From an uncultured Schlesneria sp. (GTDB lineage Bacteria > Planctomycetota > Planctomycetia > Planctomycetales > Planctomycetaceae): 64,000 bases of DNA. This document shows positions 26,350 through 35,668 of the stretch, one piece after another. The translations under genes were made by a program, and so were the position numbers. Each line of letters starts with the position of its first letter. Position 1 is the stretch's first letter. The stretch spans positions 1-64,000 of the forward strand of contig CAIQIR010000039.1 of NCBI GenBank assembly GCA_903871875.1. Direction: 5' to 3'. The notes under the pieces are model-generated. The model was not told where the DNA came from and did not search any database. It worked only from the letters and a program-made list of their open reading frames with translations.

Positions 26350-26369
26350 GTGAAATGCCTTCTTGCGGT

Positions 26370-26669
26370 GAGGTGTGCCAACTGTTTGAGTTCGCTGAGT
26401 TGCTTCAAGCCGGTACCCGTAATCCGGGTGAGGGTGTTCAATTCTTTGAACGACTTGAGCAAATGCAGATATCTGCCGCTGAAGTGTTTACTCCGTCGAA
26501 AAAACGTGACACGAACCACAGGACGGCCCGGCAATGTCTCATCTCTTTTTACGCTGCCCCTCAACATTTCAATCTTCTGAATCGCTTTGGATTCGTCGAG
26601 ATTGTCATCGGCAACGCCCAGCGATGCTGCCAAGACGGCGACGGCAATGAATGCAGATTGAAATCGCAT
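26370..26669 (-). pseudogene. Truncated leucine-rich-repeat protein gene
   Basis: ATG 26669 (GAGG eight bases upstream) starts a signal peptide (FQSAFIAVAVLAASLGVADD), then AIQKIEMLRGSVKRDETLPGRPV, the typical beginning of planctomycete secreted LRR proteins. One repeat follows (YLHLLKSFKELNTLT..TGTGLKQLSELKQL). The reading then leaves the repeat pattern at about 26370 and continues through unrelated sequence to 26211, which on the other strand is the transposase remnant. Intact relatives have many more 'L-x-x-L-x-L-x-x-T-x-I-T-D-x-G-L' repeats. The gene therefore looks cut off at its 3' end. Confidence 0.6.
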
Positions 26670-27019
26670 CGCCCATCCTCTGAACCGAGATTCCTGAACT
26701 GCCTCGTGAAGAGCCGTGATTGACGCCTTCAAGACATTCTGACATCGTAAGGGCGAACGAATCTGGCACGCAAGATCGTTCGGGTTGTTGGGCGATTGCG
26801 GCAGTTACGGTGAATCATGGGCGATGTTTTTCGAGGGTGGCGTCGAAAGATTGGCGCGCTGACGCGGGTGCTGGCGTGCGTATTCACGACAGCGTGGGTG
26901 CGCAGGGAGTCGGGAGCGACACCCCTCCGTTGAATCTGAAGGACTCGCTCCGAACGGTGCCCCGATTGCTCAGCAAAACGAGGGCTGGAAGTTGCATGGC
27001 ACCGTGATTTCGAGAATCG
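26670..27019. other. Non-coding stretch upstream of the truncated LRR gene
   Basis: About 350 bp with no supportable gene. It separates the LRR remnant's start from the end of the secreted protein gene at 27020. I see no terminator or repeat of note. Confidence 0.5.
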
Positions 27020-27724
27020 CTAAGGAGAAGCGGGTTCGAGGAAAGCCCGAACGCTTTCGTCCGTTTTCGCCAACTCCGTCAGAACGCTCTCGGCGATCGC
27101 TTCGATATCGCTTTCTTTGAATTCCTTGACGGGAGGCTGGGGTGGGAGCGTCACTTTCTTTTGCTCGATGCTGGGAGTCTCTTTGGTCAGATCAACGAGA
27201 AAGACTCGTCCCTTCCCGACCGCGAATTCCTTGCCTCCAATTGCCAGAAATTCGCTGCCGCCGCTCTTCGCGTATTGATGCGCGACGGTGAGCGTTTTGG
27301 CGTTGACCTTAGTCGTCGACTCAGTCCAGAGCGTTCCGTTTCTGATCTGGGTCGCGTACGAAGATTTCGTCGTCAAATCTTTGCCTTTGTAATCGTGCTT
27401 CAAGATCAAGCAGTAGCTGACTTGAGTTTTCACGGCCGGTTTCTGCATCAAGCCGAACACGACCCCGGGGCTGCCCTCGCCGATGACAACCGCTCCTTCG
27501 ACGACAGCGACCGAGCCGTGTTTTCCCGCTTGGCCCAGGTAGATTTTCTTGGCAGTTTTTGGCGTCGAGTCAGCAGTCTCTTCGGGTTTTGCTGTCGGGT
27601 CGCCGCCGGCTGCACACGTGCTGCTGACCAGCAACAAAATCAAAATCGCGGGCAGCCGCCGCGGGGCGAGAACCCCTCTCGTACAAAACACGCCGCAAAC
27701 AGTCCGCCGTGAACTTGAATACAC
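27020..27724 (-). CDS. Small secreted hypothetical protein
   Basis: A 234-residue protein with no family I recognise. The start is probably GTG 27724, because AGGAGG sits nine bases upstream; the frame is open eight codons further. Residues 20-40 form a signal peptide (LPAILILLLVSSTCAAGG, with a possible lipobox-like Cys). The rest is mixed strands (KKIYLGQAGKHGSVAVVEGAVV, YCLILKHDYKGKDL) and ends in a helix rich in Glu (ESDIEAIAESVLTEL). The composition suggests a compact beta-rich extracytoplasmic protein. No neighbour hints at its role. Confidence 0.55.
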   Translation of the reverse strand: MYSSSRRTVCGVFCTRGVLAPRRLPAILILLLVSSTCAAGGDPTAKPEETADSTPKTAKKIYLGQAGKHGSVAVVEGAVVIGEGSPGVVFGLMQKPAVKTQVSYCLILKHDYKGKDLTTKSSYATQIRNGTLWTESTTKVNAKTLTVAHQYAKSGGSEFLAIGGKEFAVGKGRVFLVDLTKETPSIEQKKVTLPPQPPVKEFKESDIEAIAESVLTELAKTDESVRAFLEPASP

Positions 27725-28135
27725 TGTCGTGCACCTCCTGCGCTTCAACCTGTGGGAAAACCAACCGCAGGATGTCCACGCGACTCAATTCACCGCGAAC
27801 TTAACACGAAGAAAACTGAATCGCAACGACGACATCTCAATGTCATGTCGTGTGTCAGGGGGGACTCGAGCAAACGCTTGAGACCGCGTCTGCGCGCCGG
27901 TCGAAAAATTTATCGTGCCCGCCATCGCGATCGCGGGCATCATTGTGGGAACGATTACCAATTGCGGCAGTCCGACTTCAGACAATACGGGATTGATTGT
28001 CCAGGACAGCCGAAACGAGACGGCGCCGCTGACGATAGGCCGAGCAACTCTTCAGATGAAGCCACAAACACCGCGACATTTGGCGGGTTTGCCAGGATGA
28101 GCCGCTGCATCGAATCGGGGACGTGCGGGGCCTGG
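27725..28135. other. Intergenic region with an interrupted 22-bp palindrome
   Basis: About 410 bp without a supportable gene. It contains GCCCGC...GCGGGC (27917-27938) enclosing ATCGCGAT, an inverted repeat with one mismatched pair. This lies downstream of the S24 regulator gene (stop at 28136) and could act as a transcription stop for the csrA-repressor pair. Confidence 0.4.
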
Positions 28136-28726
28136 CTACTTGACCGCCGTCCTGACCAATCCCACGAAGACGCCGCGAATTTCAACTCGTGATGCCGGAA
28201 ACTCCATCGCGGTCAGTTGGTCATTCGCCGGAATCAAAGTGATGGTGTTCTTGACCTTTTTGAAGCGTTTCAGCGTGGCTTCACCACCGTCGACGAGTGC
28301 CACCACCGTGTCCCCGGTGTTTGCGGCTTTGGTATATCGAATAATCGCCAGGTCTCCATCGTTGATGCCATCGAGAATCATTGATGTGCCTCGGACACGC
28401 AGCAAAAAATGATCTTGTGGGTCGAAAACTTTGGTCAAATCAAAGGTTTCAATCTCTTCGATGGCCTCGATTGGCTCCCCGGCTGCGATGTTCCCGAGCA
28501 CTCGAAAGGGAACGGTTTGATGGCCAGCTTCTCCCAGCATCAAATCCGGATCGACTCCCAGCTCTTCCGCAATCTTTGTCAAAGAGTCTCGGCCGATCTG
28601 GTCTTTACCGTTCTCGATCTTCGACAAGTGGCTGAAATGGATGCCGACCTGACTGGCCAACGCGCGCAGTGAGATGCCACGGGCTTGCCGGGCTTCTCGA
28701 ATCATTTTTCCAATGTCAGAACTCAT
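28136..28726 (-). CDS. XRE-family regulator with LexA-like S24 autoprotease domain
   Basis: A 196-residue repressor with an N-terminal helix-turn-helix (IREARQARGISLRALASQVGIHFSHLSKIENGKD, about residues 6-40) and a C-terminal S24 peptidase/LexA fold. The serine is in RGTSMILDGINDGD and the lysine is in GGEATLKRFKK, the Ser-Lys dyad of LexA, UmuD and lambda CI. Such proteins are cleaved upon RecA activation after DNA damage; the cleavage bond is often Ala-Gly, and here NIAAGEPI fits. ATG 28726 is favoured since it overlaps the CsrA stop (ATGA), though the frame extends 28 codons upstream inside csrA. Its targets are not known, but repressing a damage-inducible function is plausible. Confidence 0.88.
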   Translation of the reverse strand: MSSDIGKMIREARQARGISLRALASQVGIHFSHLSKIENGKDQIGRDSLTKIAEELGVDPDLMLGEAGHQTVPFRVLGNIAAGEPIEAIEEIETFDLTKVFDPQDHFLLRVRGTSMILDGINDGDLAIIRYTKAANTGDTVVALVDGGEATLKRFKKVKNTITLIPANDQLTAMEFPASRVEIRGVFVGLVRTAVK

Positions 28727-28923
28727 TGCTGAATCTGCCAGGCGGACGCCGTTTTTTGAATAATGGATTCCTGGAAGTCTGCCAGCTCGGCTCGGCGAAT
28801 TCGATAGCAATCAGGGGCTTCAATCGCCAGGCGGCAACTGCCGTCCGTCGTTTGAGTGACAAAAATGCGGATCTCGTCATTGATGATGATTTCTTCACCC
28901 TTGCGGCGTTTCAACACGAGCAT
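28723..28923 (-). CDS. csrA: Carbon storage regulator CsrA (first copy)
   Basis: A 66-residue CsrA: the start MLVLKRRKGEEIIINDEI is near-canonical, and the strand-forming 'CRLAIEAP' and 'IRRAEL' segments follow, the latter holding the Arg that contacts GGA motifs in RNA. CsrA dimers bind 5' leaders of mRNAs and control translation. The last four bases overlap the S24 repressor start (ATGA), coupling the two. It differs from the second copy at 35669-35908 in the C-terminal tail and in several core residues, so the two probably bind different RNA sets. Confidence 0.9.
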   Translation of the reverse strand: MLVLKRRKGEEIIINDEIRIFVTQTTDGSCRLAIEAPDCYRIRRAELADFQESIIQKTASAWQIQQ

Positions 28924-29359
28924 GGCAACCTCCTTGACGGATTTCGGATCGAATCATTCGAGCGTTGGGTTTTACCCCAACAGCAGGATGTTAGCACCAA
29001 AAACTCAGCTGACAAGAGCAGAGTGGAAATTCATTGGATTGCCCTTCAGGGGTCACGCTGTCACGGATTCTGCCATCAGCAATCGCCCTGTCGTATTCCT
29101 TGGTCCATCGGGGAATCGCGTAGGTACCGATCGAGTCCGTCGCAATGAAAGTCGATCGCGGTTTTGATGTTGTCTGGACTGACCTACGAAATGGGGCGCG
29201 GTGCCGATCGAATTTTCGCCCAAAGAACCCATTCCACTCGATGGCGAAAGAGCGGCCCGACTGCGGCAACTTTAGCCACGGGGCGCGGAGGATGCCGCTC
29301 GCTGCCGTTTTTCTCGCCATGGGGATCAGGTTAATTATGGCCGGGATTCTGCAGGATGA
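28924..29359. other. Intergenic region between csrA and ppk1
   Basis: A 436-bp segment upstream of csrA and downstream of ppk1. The longest frames are a 109-codon minus-strand ORF (28991-29320) and short plus-strand ORFs; none has a recognisable pattern or good start. It should contain the csrA promoter. I see no terminator with a clear T-tract. Confidence 0.45.
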
Positions 29360-31612
29360 CTATTCGTCCTGGTTGGCGGCGCGGTGGGGTTCGAAGGTGG
29401 CCAGGGCGGCGCGGGCGGCGTCTTCGATGGTTTCGCTCATCCGGCGATAGAGAACTTCCTGACTGCGGATGGGTTCGCCAGTAGTGGACGCGCGGACTGG
29501 TTCGTAATGGCCGTCTGGTAACAGCCGTTTGGCTTTGACGTTGTCGCTGAGTGTCGTTTTCAGAATGCTGAGCAGATTTCGGCGGCAGACTTTGTCTTCC
29601 ACGGGGACCAGCAATTCCACGCGTCGGTCCAGGTTACGAGGCATCCAGTCGGCGCTGGAAATGAAGACTCGTTCGTCCCCGCCGTGATAGAAATAAAGAA
29701 TCCGGGCGTGTTCCAGGAAGCGGTCGATCACGCCCGTGACAGTGATGTTTTCCGAGAGACCGGGCACGCCCGGTCGCAGGCAACAGACCCCACGGATATT
29801 CAGTCGAATGCGGACACCCGCTTGCGAGGCGGCGTACAGCGCTTCAATCATTTTTTCGTCGACCAGGGCATTCAGCTTGCCGATGATCATCGCTTTTTGT
29901 TTGTGGCGTTTGTGATCGATCTCGGCTTCGATCATTTCCATCAGTTTTTCGCGGAGACCGAGCGGTGCCATTTCGATCTGACGGAATCGCTGTGGCTGGG
30001 AATATCCCGTCACCGCGTTGAAGAACGAGGTCGCGTCGGCGCCCAGATCTTCATTACAGGTCATCAGGCTGACATCGCTGTAAATGCGGGAGGTGATTTC
30101 GTTGTAGTTGCCCGTACCAAAGTGGACGTAGCGCTGGATGCCCTGGGCTTCACGGCGCACGATCAGGCAGAGCTTGGCATGGGTTTTGAGTCCCTTCACG
30201 CCGTACACGACCTGCACATCGGCGCGTTCCAGATCGCGGGCCCATTCGATATTGCGCTGTTCGTCGAACCGCGCTTTCAGCTCCACCACCGCCGTGACAT
30301 ATTTGCCTTTTTGAGCGGCTCGTTTGAGCGCCGCGACAATCGGGCTTTTCGCACTGGTGCGGTAAAGGGTCTGCTTGATCGCCAGCACGTCCGGGTCGTC
30401 GGCGGCCTCGTCGACAAAGCGCACCACCGAGTCAAAACTTTCGTAGGGGTGGTACAGCAGCACGTCGCGGTGCGAGATCGCTTCGAACAGACTTTCCGAG
30501 GGCGCGATCTGCGGGGACGGCTTCGGAGGCCAGGGCTCGTACCTCAACGCATCAAAGCCCTGCGAATCGCACAGACGGAAGAAGGCGGCCAGGTCGATCG
30601 GACCGGGAGCGGCAAACACCCAGCGGTCGGGAATATCGACGGCCGATTGCAGGAATTCTCGCAAGCAGGGGCTGGCGTGATCCGCCAGTTCCAATCGGAC
30701 ACAGTCGCTCTGACGCCGGGCGTTGACGATTTCTTGCATCACGGACAATAGATCGGAAGCCTGATCCTCCTGCAGTTCCAGGTCGGCATTGCGCGTGATG
30801 CGAAACGCGACGCTTTCCTCGATGGTTTCGCCCGGGAAAAACTGGGTCAGGAACATGCTGACGACGTCTTCCAGCAGGATGTAGCTGAATCCGCTGTCGG
30901 CCGGCAGCGTGATGAAACGTTGTCGATTGCGTCCGAAGGGGACGATGGCGAAGCGTGGTGCGGACGAGCCGTTTGTCGGCGCCAGTCGCACGCACAGGCT
31001 GATGGACTGATTGATCAGCGGCGGGAAGATCGCAGCTTCGGGGTCGTCCTGTGCATCGGAGGACGTCGTGAAGGATTCGGGGGTTTTCGCCGCCGCCTTC
31101 TTCTTGGTGGCTTTGGATTTACGAGGCGACGATTCGGTGCTGGCGGCCGCCAGCGCGGTGGCGCTGGCCGTCGATGGCGAAAGGACGGCCAGCGGAGTCA
31201 GGATCGGAAAGACTTCCTGCTCGAAAATCATCTGGATGTGCTGTGTCTGTCGATCGTTCAGTTCGTTCGGCGAAACGCGACGCATGCCGGCTTCCGTAAG
31301 AGCCGGTTCCAGATCCGATAGCAGACAGCGATATTGTTCGGTCATGAACGCCTGCATGCGTTCGCCGATCGCTTTGAGTTGCTGCGACGTCGTCAAGCCG
31401 ACCGGGTCTGGACGCATGTCTCCTTCGGCTTCGAGCAGTTGCAAGCTGCCGACGCGGACCATCGTGAATTCATCGAGATTCGAGGCCGTGATGGCCAGAA
31501 ACTTCAGCCGTTCGAGCAAGGGGATCGTCGGATCACTGGCTTCATCCAGCACCCGCTGATTGAATTCCAGCCAGCTCAATTCACGATTAAAAAAACGTGG
31601 CTCAACAGACAT
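29360..31612 (-). CDS. ppk1: Polyphosphate kinase 1
   Basis: PPK1 builds polyphosphate from ATP. The 750 residues carry the N-domain (FNRELSWLEFNQRV, from residue 8), the head domain, and two phospholipase-D-like catalytic domains. The catalytic histidine is in THAKLCLIVRR (His478 from ATG 31612; the E. coli equivalent is the phosphorylated His), and the second is in YVHFGTGNYN (His497). ATG 31612 is preferred to a TTG six codons upstream because of GAGAG 11 bases before it. Residues about 145-195 form an Ala/Ser/Lys-rich insertion (SPRKSKATKKKAAAK) not usual in PPK1; it is probably a flexible loop that may bind polyP or nucleic acid. The neighbouring ppx supports a polyP operon. Confidence 0.95.
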   Translation of the reverse strand: MSVEPRFFNRELSWLEFNQRVLDEASDPTIPLLERLKFLAITASNLDEFTMVRVGSLQLLEAEGDMRPDPVGLTTSQQLKAIGERMQAFMTEQYRCLLSDLEPALTEAGMRRVSPNELNDRQTQHIQMIFEQEVFPILTPLAVLSPSTASATALAAASTESSPRKSKATKKKAAAKTPESFTTSSDAQDDPEAAIFPPLINQSISLCVRLAPTNGSSAPRFAIVPFGRNRQRFITLPADSGFSYILLEDVVSMFLTQFFPGETIEESVAFRITRNADLELQEDQASDLLSVMQEIVNARRQSDCVRLELADHASPCLREFLQSAVDIPDRWVFAAPGPIDLAAFFRLCDSQGFDALRYEPWPPKPSPQIAPSESLFEAISHRDVLLYHPYESFDSVVRFVDEAADDPDVLAIKQTLYRTSAKSPIVAALKRAAQKGKYVTAVVELKARFDEQRNIEWARDLERADVQVVYGVKGLKTHAKLCLIVRREAQGIQRYVHFGTGNYNEITSRIYSDVSLMTCNEDLGADATSFFNAVTGYSQPQRFRQIEMAPLGLREKLMEMIEAEIDHKRHKQKAMIIGKLNALVDEKMIEALYAASQAGVRIRLNIRGVCCLRPGVPGLSENITVTGVIDRFLEHARILYFYHGGDERVFISSADWMPRNLDRRVELLVPVEDKVCRRNLLSILKTTLSDNVKAKRLLPDGHYEPVRASTTGEPIRSQEVLYRRMSETIEDAARAALATFEPHRAANQDE

Positions 31613-31655
31613 GCCGGGAAAATCTCTCAATGTAAGCGTTGTCGAATAAGGTCGG

Positions 31656-33236
31656 TCAGGGCCGGAGTTTCCTCAATAATACGGGCATTCCAAACGTGGC
31701 TTCGAACAACGAACCTGATTGCTTCAGGGCCAATTGTTCCAGGCTCAGGTCTTCGATTTGCGGGATGGCAATGACTAGACGGCCGCCTTCCCGCGAAAAT
31801 TTCAATTCGTGCAGTCGCTGGCTGTGCGACGCTTCCAGGGCGTCGGCCACCCGCAGCATGGCGGCCATTTTTACGACGGCGATTCGCTGATCACGACTGA
31901 GGGTTGTGAAGACGGTATGCGTCGGCTTGGGGGAGGCCCGCCGATGGTAACGAGCGGTTAACGCGACAAGTTGGACGTCCGATCGACTCAGTCCAAACAA
32001 TTCGCTGTGCTGGATCAAGTACATTGAATGCTTGTGATACGAACCGGTGCTGATGTACAGACCGACTTCATGTAACAGGGCCGCCACTCGCAGTAGCAAT
32101 TCGTAACGCGGGTCCAGTTGGTGTTCTTCGCGTAATCCCTGAAACAGAATGCCACACAATTTCGAGACTTGCCGCGAATGCGGTTCATCGAACTCGAATT
32201 TCCGGCCCAGGTCAAAAGCCGATCGGATCACCTGATTGCTAAAGTCTTCATTCCAACCGCCGCGCGACGCCATTTCGTTCAGCAACCCGTCGCGCAGATT
32301 GATGCTGGCAACAATCACTTCTTTCAATTCGAACGCCTTGGCCAGCATGGTATACGCCAGCAATGCCGGTCCCAGGGTGCCCGCTTCCGGAAACGTGATG
32401 TGGTATTTGTGGACCAGCTTGTCTTCGTTGAGCGACAGCACGGCGTTTGTCAGGTCGGCCAGATCCTTGACGGGAATGCGGGTCAATCGATCGGGATCCC
32501 AGTCGGGCACCAGTTGCCGCGCGGCGAAACGCATATCACCGCCCAGGGCGACCATCTCTTGCGTGGACTCGGCAGGCACTTGCTGCAGCACCTGATCGAT
32601 GATTCGCTGAATCTGCGTTTCCATCAGTCGTCGGGTGGCCGTCTGCGACGCGTGATACGCTTCCAAGGTCTGATGAATGCGCAGCGAACCAAGCCGATAG
32701 GTATGTGCAAACAAGACGTCGGCATTTTGGACTTGCAGTAGTTCTGTGCTGCCGCCGCCGACTTCAGTAACCACCGTGCGGGCATCGGCCAGTTTGGGGT
32801 CGCGTCGCAGAAGCGGCTGGATACCCAGGTAGGTGATTCGATTCACTTCCGCTTCGTCGATCGGCACCACCTGAAATCCGGTGGCCGTGTAGACGCGATC
32901 AAGGAAGGCCAGCTTGTTGCTGGCCTCGCGCACGGCACTGGTGGCCACGACGCGAACTTTGTCGGGCGATTCGATTCCGTACTCGGCAAGGACGCGGCGG
33001 TAACTTTTGAGTACGCGGACACATTCTTCGATGGTGCTCTTTTCCAGCGAGCCACGGGTGAAGGTATCTTTGCCGAGACTGACGGCCTGGGAAAGTGATG
33101 ACAAATGGTGAACGTCACCCGCTTCGTCGATTTCGGCAATCGCCATGCGAATGGAAGTCGTACCGACGTCAATCACGGCCGAAGGCTGGCCGCTGGAGCT
33201 GCGAAACGAAATCGAAGAAGTTTCAATAGGAGGCAT
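31656..33236 (-). CDS. ppx: Exopolyphosphatase (Ppx/GppA family) with C-terminal HD-like domain
   Basis: A 526-residue Ppx/GppA protein. The actin-like ATPase fold is recognised by AVIDVGTTSIRMAI (near the N-terminus), VVATSAVREASN, and TEVGGGSTELL. The C-terminal half has the HD-domain pattern RVAALLHEVGLYIS with a following H-x-H-S segment (SYHKHSMYLI). It hydrolyses polyphosphate from the end, and some members also cleave guanosine pentaphosphate. ATG 33236 lacks a strong ribosome-binding site; a GTG nine codons earlier is possible. The stop lies 43 bp from the ppk1 start, same strand, so synthesis and breakdown are co-expressed. Confidence 0.93.
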   Translation of the reverse strand: MPPIETSSISFRSSSGQPSAVIDVGTTSIRMAIAEIDEAGDVHHLSSLSQAVSLGKDTFTRGSLEKSTIEECVRVLKSYRRVLAEYGIESPDKVRVVATSAVREASNKLAFLDRVYTATGFQVVPIDEAEVNRITYLGIQPLLRRDPKLADARTVVTEVGGGSTELLQVQNADVLFAHTYRLGSLRIHQTLEAYHASQTATRRLMETQIQRIIDQVLQQVPAESTQEMVALGGDMRFAARQLVPDWDPDRLTRIPVKDLADLTNAVLSLNEDKLVHKYHITFPEAGTLGPALLAYTMLAKAFELKEVIVASINLRDGLLNEMASRGGWNEDFSNQVIRSAFDLGRKFEFDEPHSRQVSKLCGILFQGLREEHQLDPRYELLLRVAALLHEVGLYISTGSYHKHSMYLIQHSELFGLSRSDVQLVALTARYHRRASPKPTHTVFTTLSRDQRIAVVKMAAMLRVADALEASHSQRLHELKFSREGGRLVIAIPQIEDLSLEQLALKQSGSLFEATFGMPVLLRKLRP

Positions 33237-33760
33237 TTCAAACCGAATAAGACAAAACAACACAGATTAATCGGATGATTCCATTTCCGAATTCTCTGCG
33301 GGATCGACCGTTTCGCCAATCCACATTTCCGAAGCTCGTATCCCTGAATAGGCAATAAGACACAAACGCAAAACCCGCCAAGGTTTTCGGCGAGTCCATA
33401 GCATTGACAACTTTCCGACTCGAAGCAAGCCGCAGAGTTCGAACCGCAGGTCGGAATTTCGGCGCCACGAGACGCCCTCTGGAGCTGAGCAAGTTTTTTC
33501 GGCGGCGTGGTCGGCCTGCCGTCGATCTTTGTCGACCGAGTTTTCCGCCGGATTTCGTCCAATCCCAAGGTTACCGTGTCCCAATTCCGTGAAAGGCGAT
33601 TTCGGCGGCTTGTGACTTTGAGTGGGTCTTGTTCGTGGCCAGCCAGAAAAATGCTCAAAGAATGACGCGAGGACGGACCTCTTGGTCCGTCCTCGTTAAT
33701 TTCGCGGGTCATCGGCTGTCCTTTGTCCGATCTGTGTGCTGAACTTTCGTAAATGCCGCT
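33237..33760. other. Intergenic region upstream of the ppx-ppk1 operon
   Basis: A 524-bp stretch between ppx and the ctp gene stop. It probably holds the ppx-ppk1 promoter near its left end and the ctp terminator near its right end (see 33668-33695). The 179-codon frame that spans much of it has no protein-like pattern. Confidence 0.5.
33668..33695 (-). terminator. Strong 12-bp hairpin downstream of the C-terminal protease gene
   Basis: CGAGGACGGACC-TCTT-GGTCCGTCCTCG is a perfect 12-bp stem with a 4-nt loop, 65 bp past the stop at 33761. On the minus strand, a moderately T-rich stretch with two short T-runs follows. It is a good intrinsic-terminator candidate. Confidence 0.65.
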
Positions 33761-35566
33761 TCATGCGGCGACGTGGGAATCGTCTTGAACGTCACCTGTC
33801 CGGCGATAGTTGTTGGCCATTCCTTTGATGCGGGGATCGACAATCCGTCGCAACGCTTCGTTCAGCACCGCGTCGTCTTGTCGATTGTCGGCTGATTCGC
33901 TGGAAACTTTGACGTCGGGCGTCACTCCCACGCCAGCCATTTCGCGGCCTTGAGGGCTGTAAAATTTGGCTGTCGTCAGTCGCAGGGCGGCCGGGAACGT
34001 CTGCAGCGGAAACAGAGTCTGAACCGTGCCCTTGCCGTAAGATTTCTCGCCCACGATCAATCCACGACCGTTTTCTTGAATCGCCGCGGCGAAGATCTCA
34101 CTAGCACTGGCACTGTTGTGATCGATCAACACCACCAGCGGAACTTTCCAGGTCTGGGCATAGTGGGCCGTCTCTTTCGTATTGTCGTCCGGTGTCCGGC
34201 CGCGGGTCGAGACAATCGTACCACTCGGCAAGAATCGATCGGACAGTGCGATGGCCGTCGTCAGTAAGCCGCCGGGATTTCCTCGCAAGTCCATGATCAG
34301 CGACTGCATTCCCTGGCGATGCAGATTCATCAGGGCCGTGTCGATTTCGTTGATCGTGGAATCGGCGAACTGTTCCAGTTTCAGGTAGGCGATTCCCCGA
34401 GCAGGATCTTCCATCCGGACATCCACCACGCTGTGGAAGGCGATCGTCTGACGGGTCAGTGTCACTTGGCCCGATCGCCCGCCACGTGACGCCTGGATTT
34501 GCAGCGGGGTTCCCACCGGGCCGACGATGTAGTCGACAGCGCGGTTCAGTTCCATTTCCTTCAGATCGGTGCCATCGATATGAGTGATCACATCGCCCCG
34601 GCGAAGGTCGGCTTGTGCGGCGGGACCACCGGGCAACAGTTTCAGAATCTTCAAACCGGCCGGATGTGCTTCGACTTCGACGCCGATGCCAACCATGTTG
34701 TCACGCAACCCGACGCTCGGTCCGCCATTCTTTTCCGGTGGCAATAACATCGAGAACTGGTCCAGGCTGTCGGTCGCTCCGTACAGGAATTCCAATCCGA
34801 TCGCGGCCGGATTGATGTCGATCGACTGAGCGGCTTTCAATTGCACATTACGCAGGGCCGCCAAGGCGTCGTTCGTGTTACGAACCCAAAGATCCGTTCT
34901 TAATTCCTGCAGTTCGCGTTGGAAATTCGAAATCTCTTCTGATGTTCCTTTCACCTTCGCAGCTTCGATGAATGAGGGCACATCCAACGCTTGAGTCAGA
35001 TGGTCGATGGCACTGTCCACTCGTCGGCCGTAGTTCGCCGGCGTGATATGACGTCCGTCGATCAGTTCGGAGACTTCGGCGTAAAGTGATTCGGCTCCCG
35101 ACGGAGTCAGTTGCTGCAGCATCCGGATCACGCGAGGATCGGCGTACCGAGCGCTGATTTTGTCCGCGATCGACGGCTTTGTCTTACTGTTGGGGCCGGA
35201 CGTCGGGGGCTTGCTGGCCGGCACAGTTTCCTTGGATTCCGGTGCGACGGCATCATCGGTGGGAGTCAACACGGGCGAGGGCTGGCCGGCTGGCAGCCGT
35301 GCGCGATAATCGCCAGTGGTGGCATCACGCGTGGCCGAGTAGAAAGGCGAGGCCACGGGCGGTGTGTCGTCGCGGTTGGGTTGAACGGGTCGAAATCGAG
35401 TCGCGACATCTGTTTTGGTGACAGAGAAAACCGTTCCCATTTGTTGTTGAGGAGGCGAGGCGCATCGAGCACAGTTGCTTTGTGCCTGAATCCGGCCGGA
35501 CAACGCGATCACTGCAAGCAGTGACAGAGTTGCGGCGAATCGGGTGGGAATTCGCAAACGCATCAT
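33761..35566 (-). CDS. ctp: Carboxy-terminal processing protease (S41A family, PDZ)
   Basis: A 601-residue Ctp/Tsp-type protease with a signal peptide (about 10-30) and a disordered Pro/Ser/Thr-rich stretch (45-135). A helical region follows, then a PDZ domain (LRDNMVGIGVEVEAHPAGLKILKLLPGGPA...), then the S41 protease core with RGNPGG, the catalytic Ser in NSASASE and the Lys in SYGKGTVQ. The enzyme trims C-termini of extracytoplasmic proteins. ATG 35566 follows GGAAGG by seven bases, and the frame five codons before it is ignored. It is convergent with nothing and is followed by a strong hairpin. Confidence 0.92.
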   Translation of the reverse strand: MMRLRIPTRFAATLSLLAVIALSGRIQAQSNCARCASPPQQQMGTVFSVTKTDVATRFRPVQPNRDDTPPVASPFYSATRDATTGDYRARLPAGQPSPVLTPTDDAVAPESKETVPASKPPTSGPNSKTKPSIADKISARYADPRVIRMLQQLTPSGAESLYAEVSELIDGRHITPANYGRRVDSAIDHLTQALDVPSFIEAAKVKGTSEEISNFQRELQELRTDLWVRNTNDALAALRNVQLKAAQSIDINPAAIGLEFLYGATDSLDQFSMLLPPEKNGGPSVGLRDNMVGIGVEVEAHPAGLKILKLLPGGPAAQADLRRGDVITHIDGTDLKEMELNRAVDYIVGPVGTPLQIQASRGGRSGQVTLTRQTIAFHSVVDVRMEDPARGIAYLKLEQFADSTINEIDTALMNLHRQGMQSLIMDLRGNPGGLLTTAIALSDRFLPSGTIVSTRGRTPDDNTKETAHYAQTWKVPLVVLIDHNSASASEIFAAAIQENGRGLIVGEKSYGKGTVQTLFPLQTFPAALRLTTAKFYSPQGREMAGVGVTPDVKVSSESADNRQDDAVLNEALRRIVDPRIKGMANNYRRTGDVQDDSHVAA

Positions 35567-35668
35567 TTGGGTTCCTTCCAATTTTTGGTTCCACAGTCGA
35601 TGGGGCGTTACTCAGAAGCCCGCTTTGTTCGTCGTTTTCAGAAGTTGGTGGGGGCTACGGGGCCCTGA

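Noticed and set aside
28991-29320. A 109-codon minus-strand ORF
   Set aside because: No recognisable features or ribosome-binding site; probably chance.
29684-30751. A 355-codon plus-strand ORF
   Set aside because: It lies wholly antisense to ppk1, whose motifs are intact. The composition is that of a mirror frame of a high-GC gene.
33173-33712. A 179-codon minus-strand ORF upstream of ppx
   Set aside because: Overlaps the ppx start and the terminator hairpin; low-complexity and no motif.
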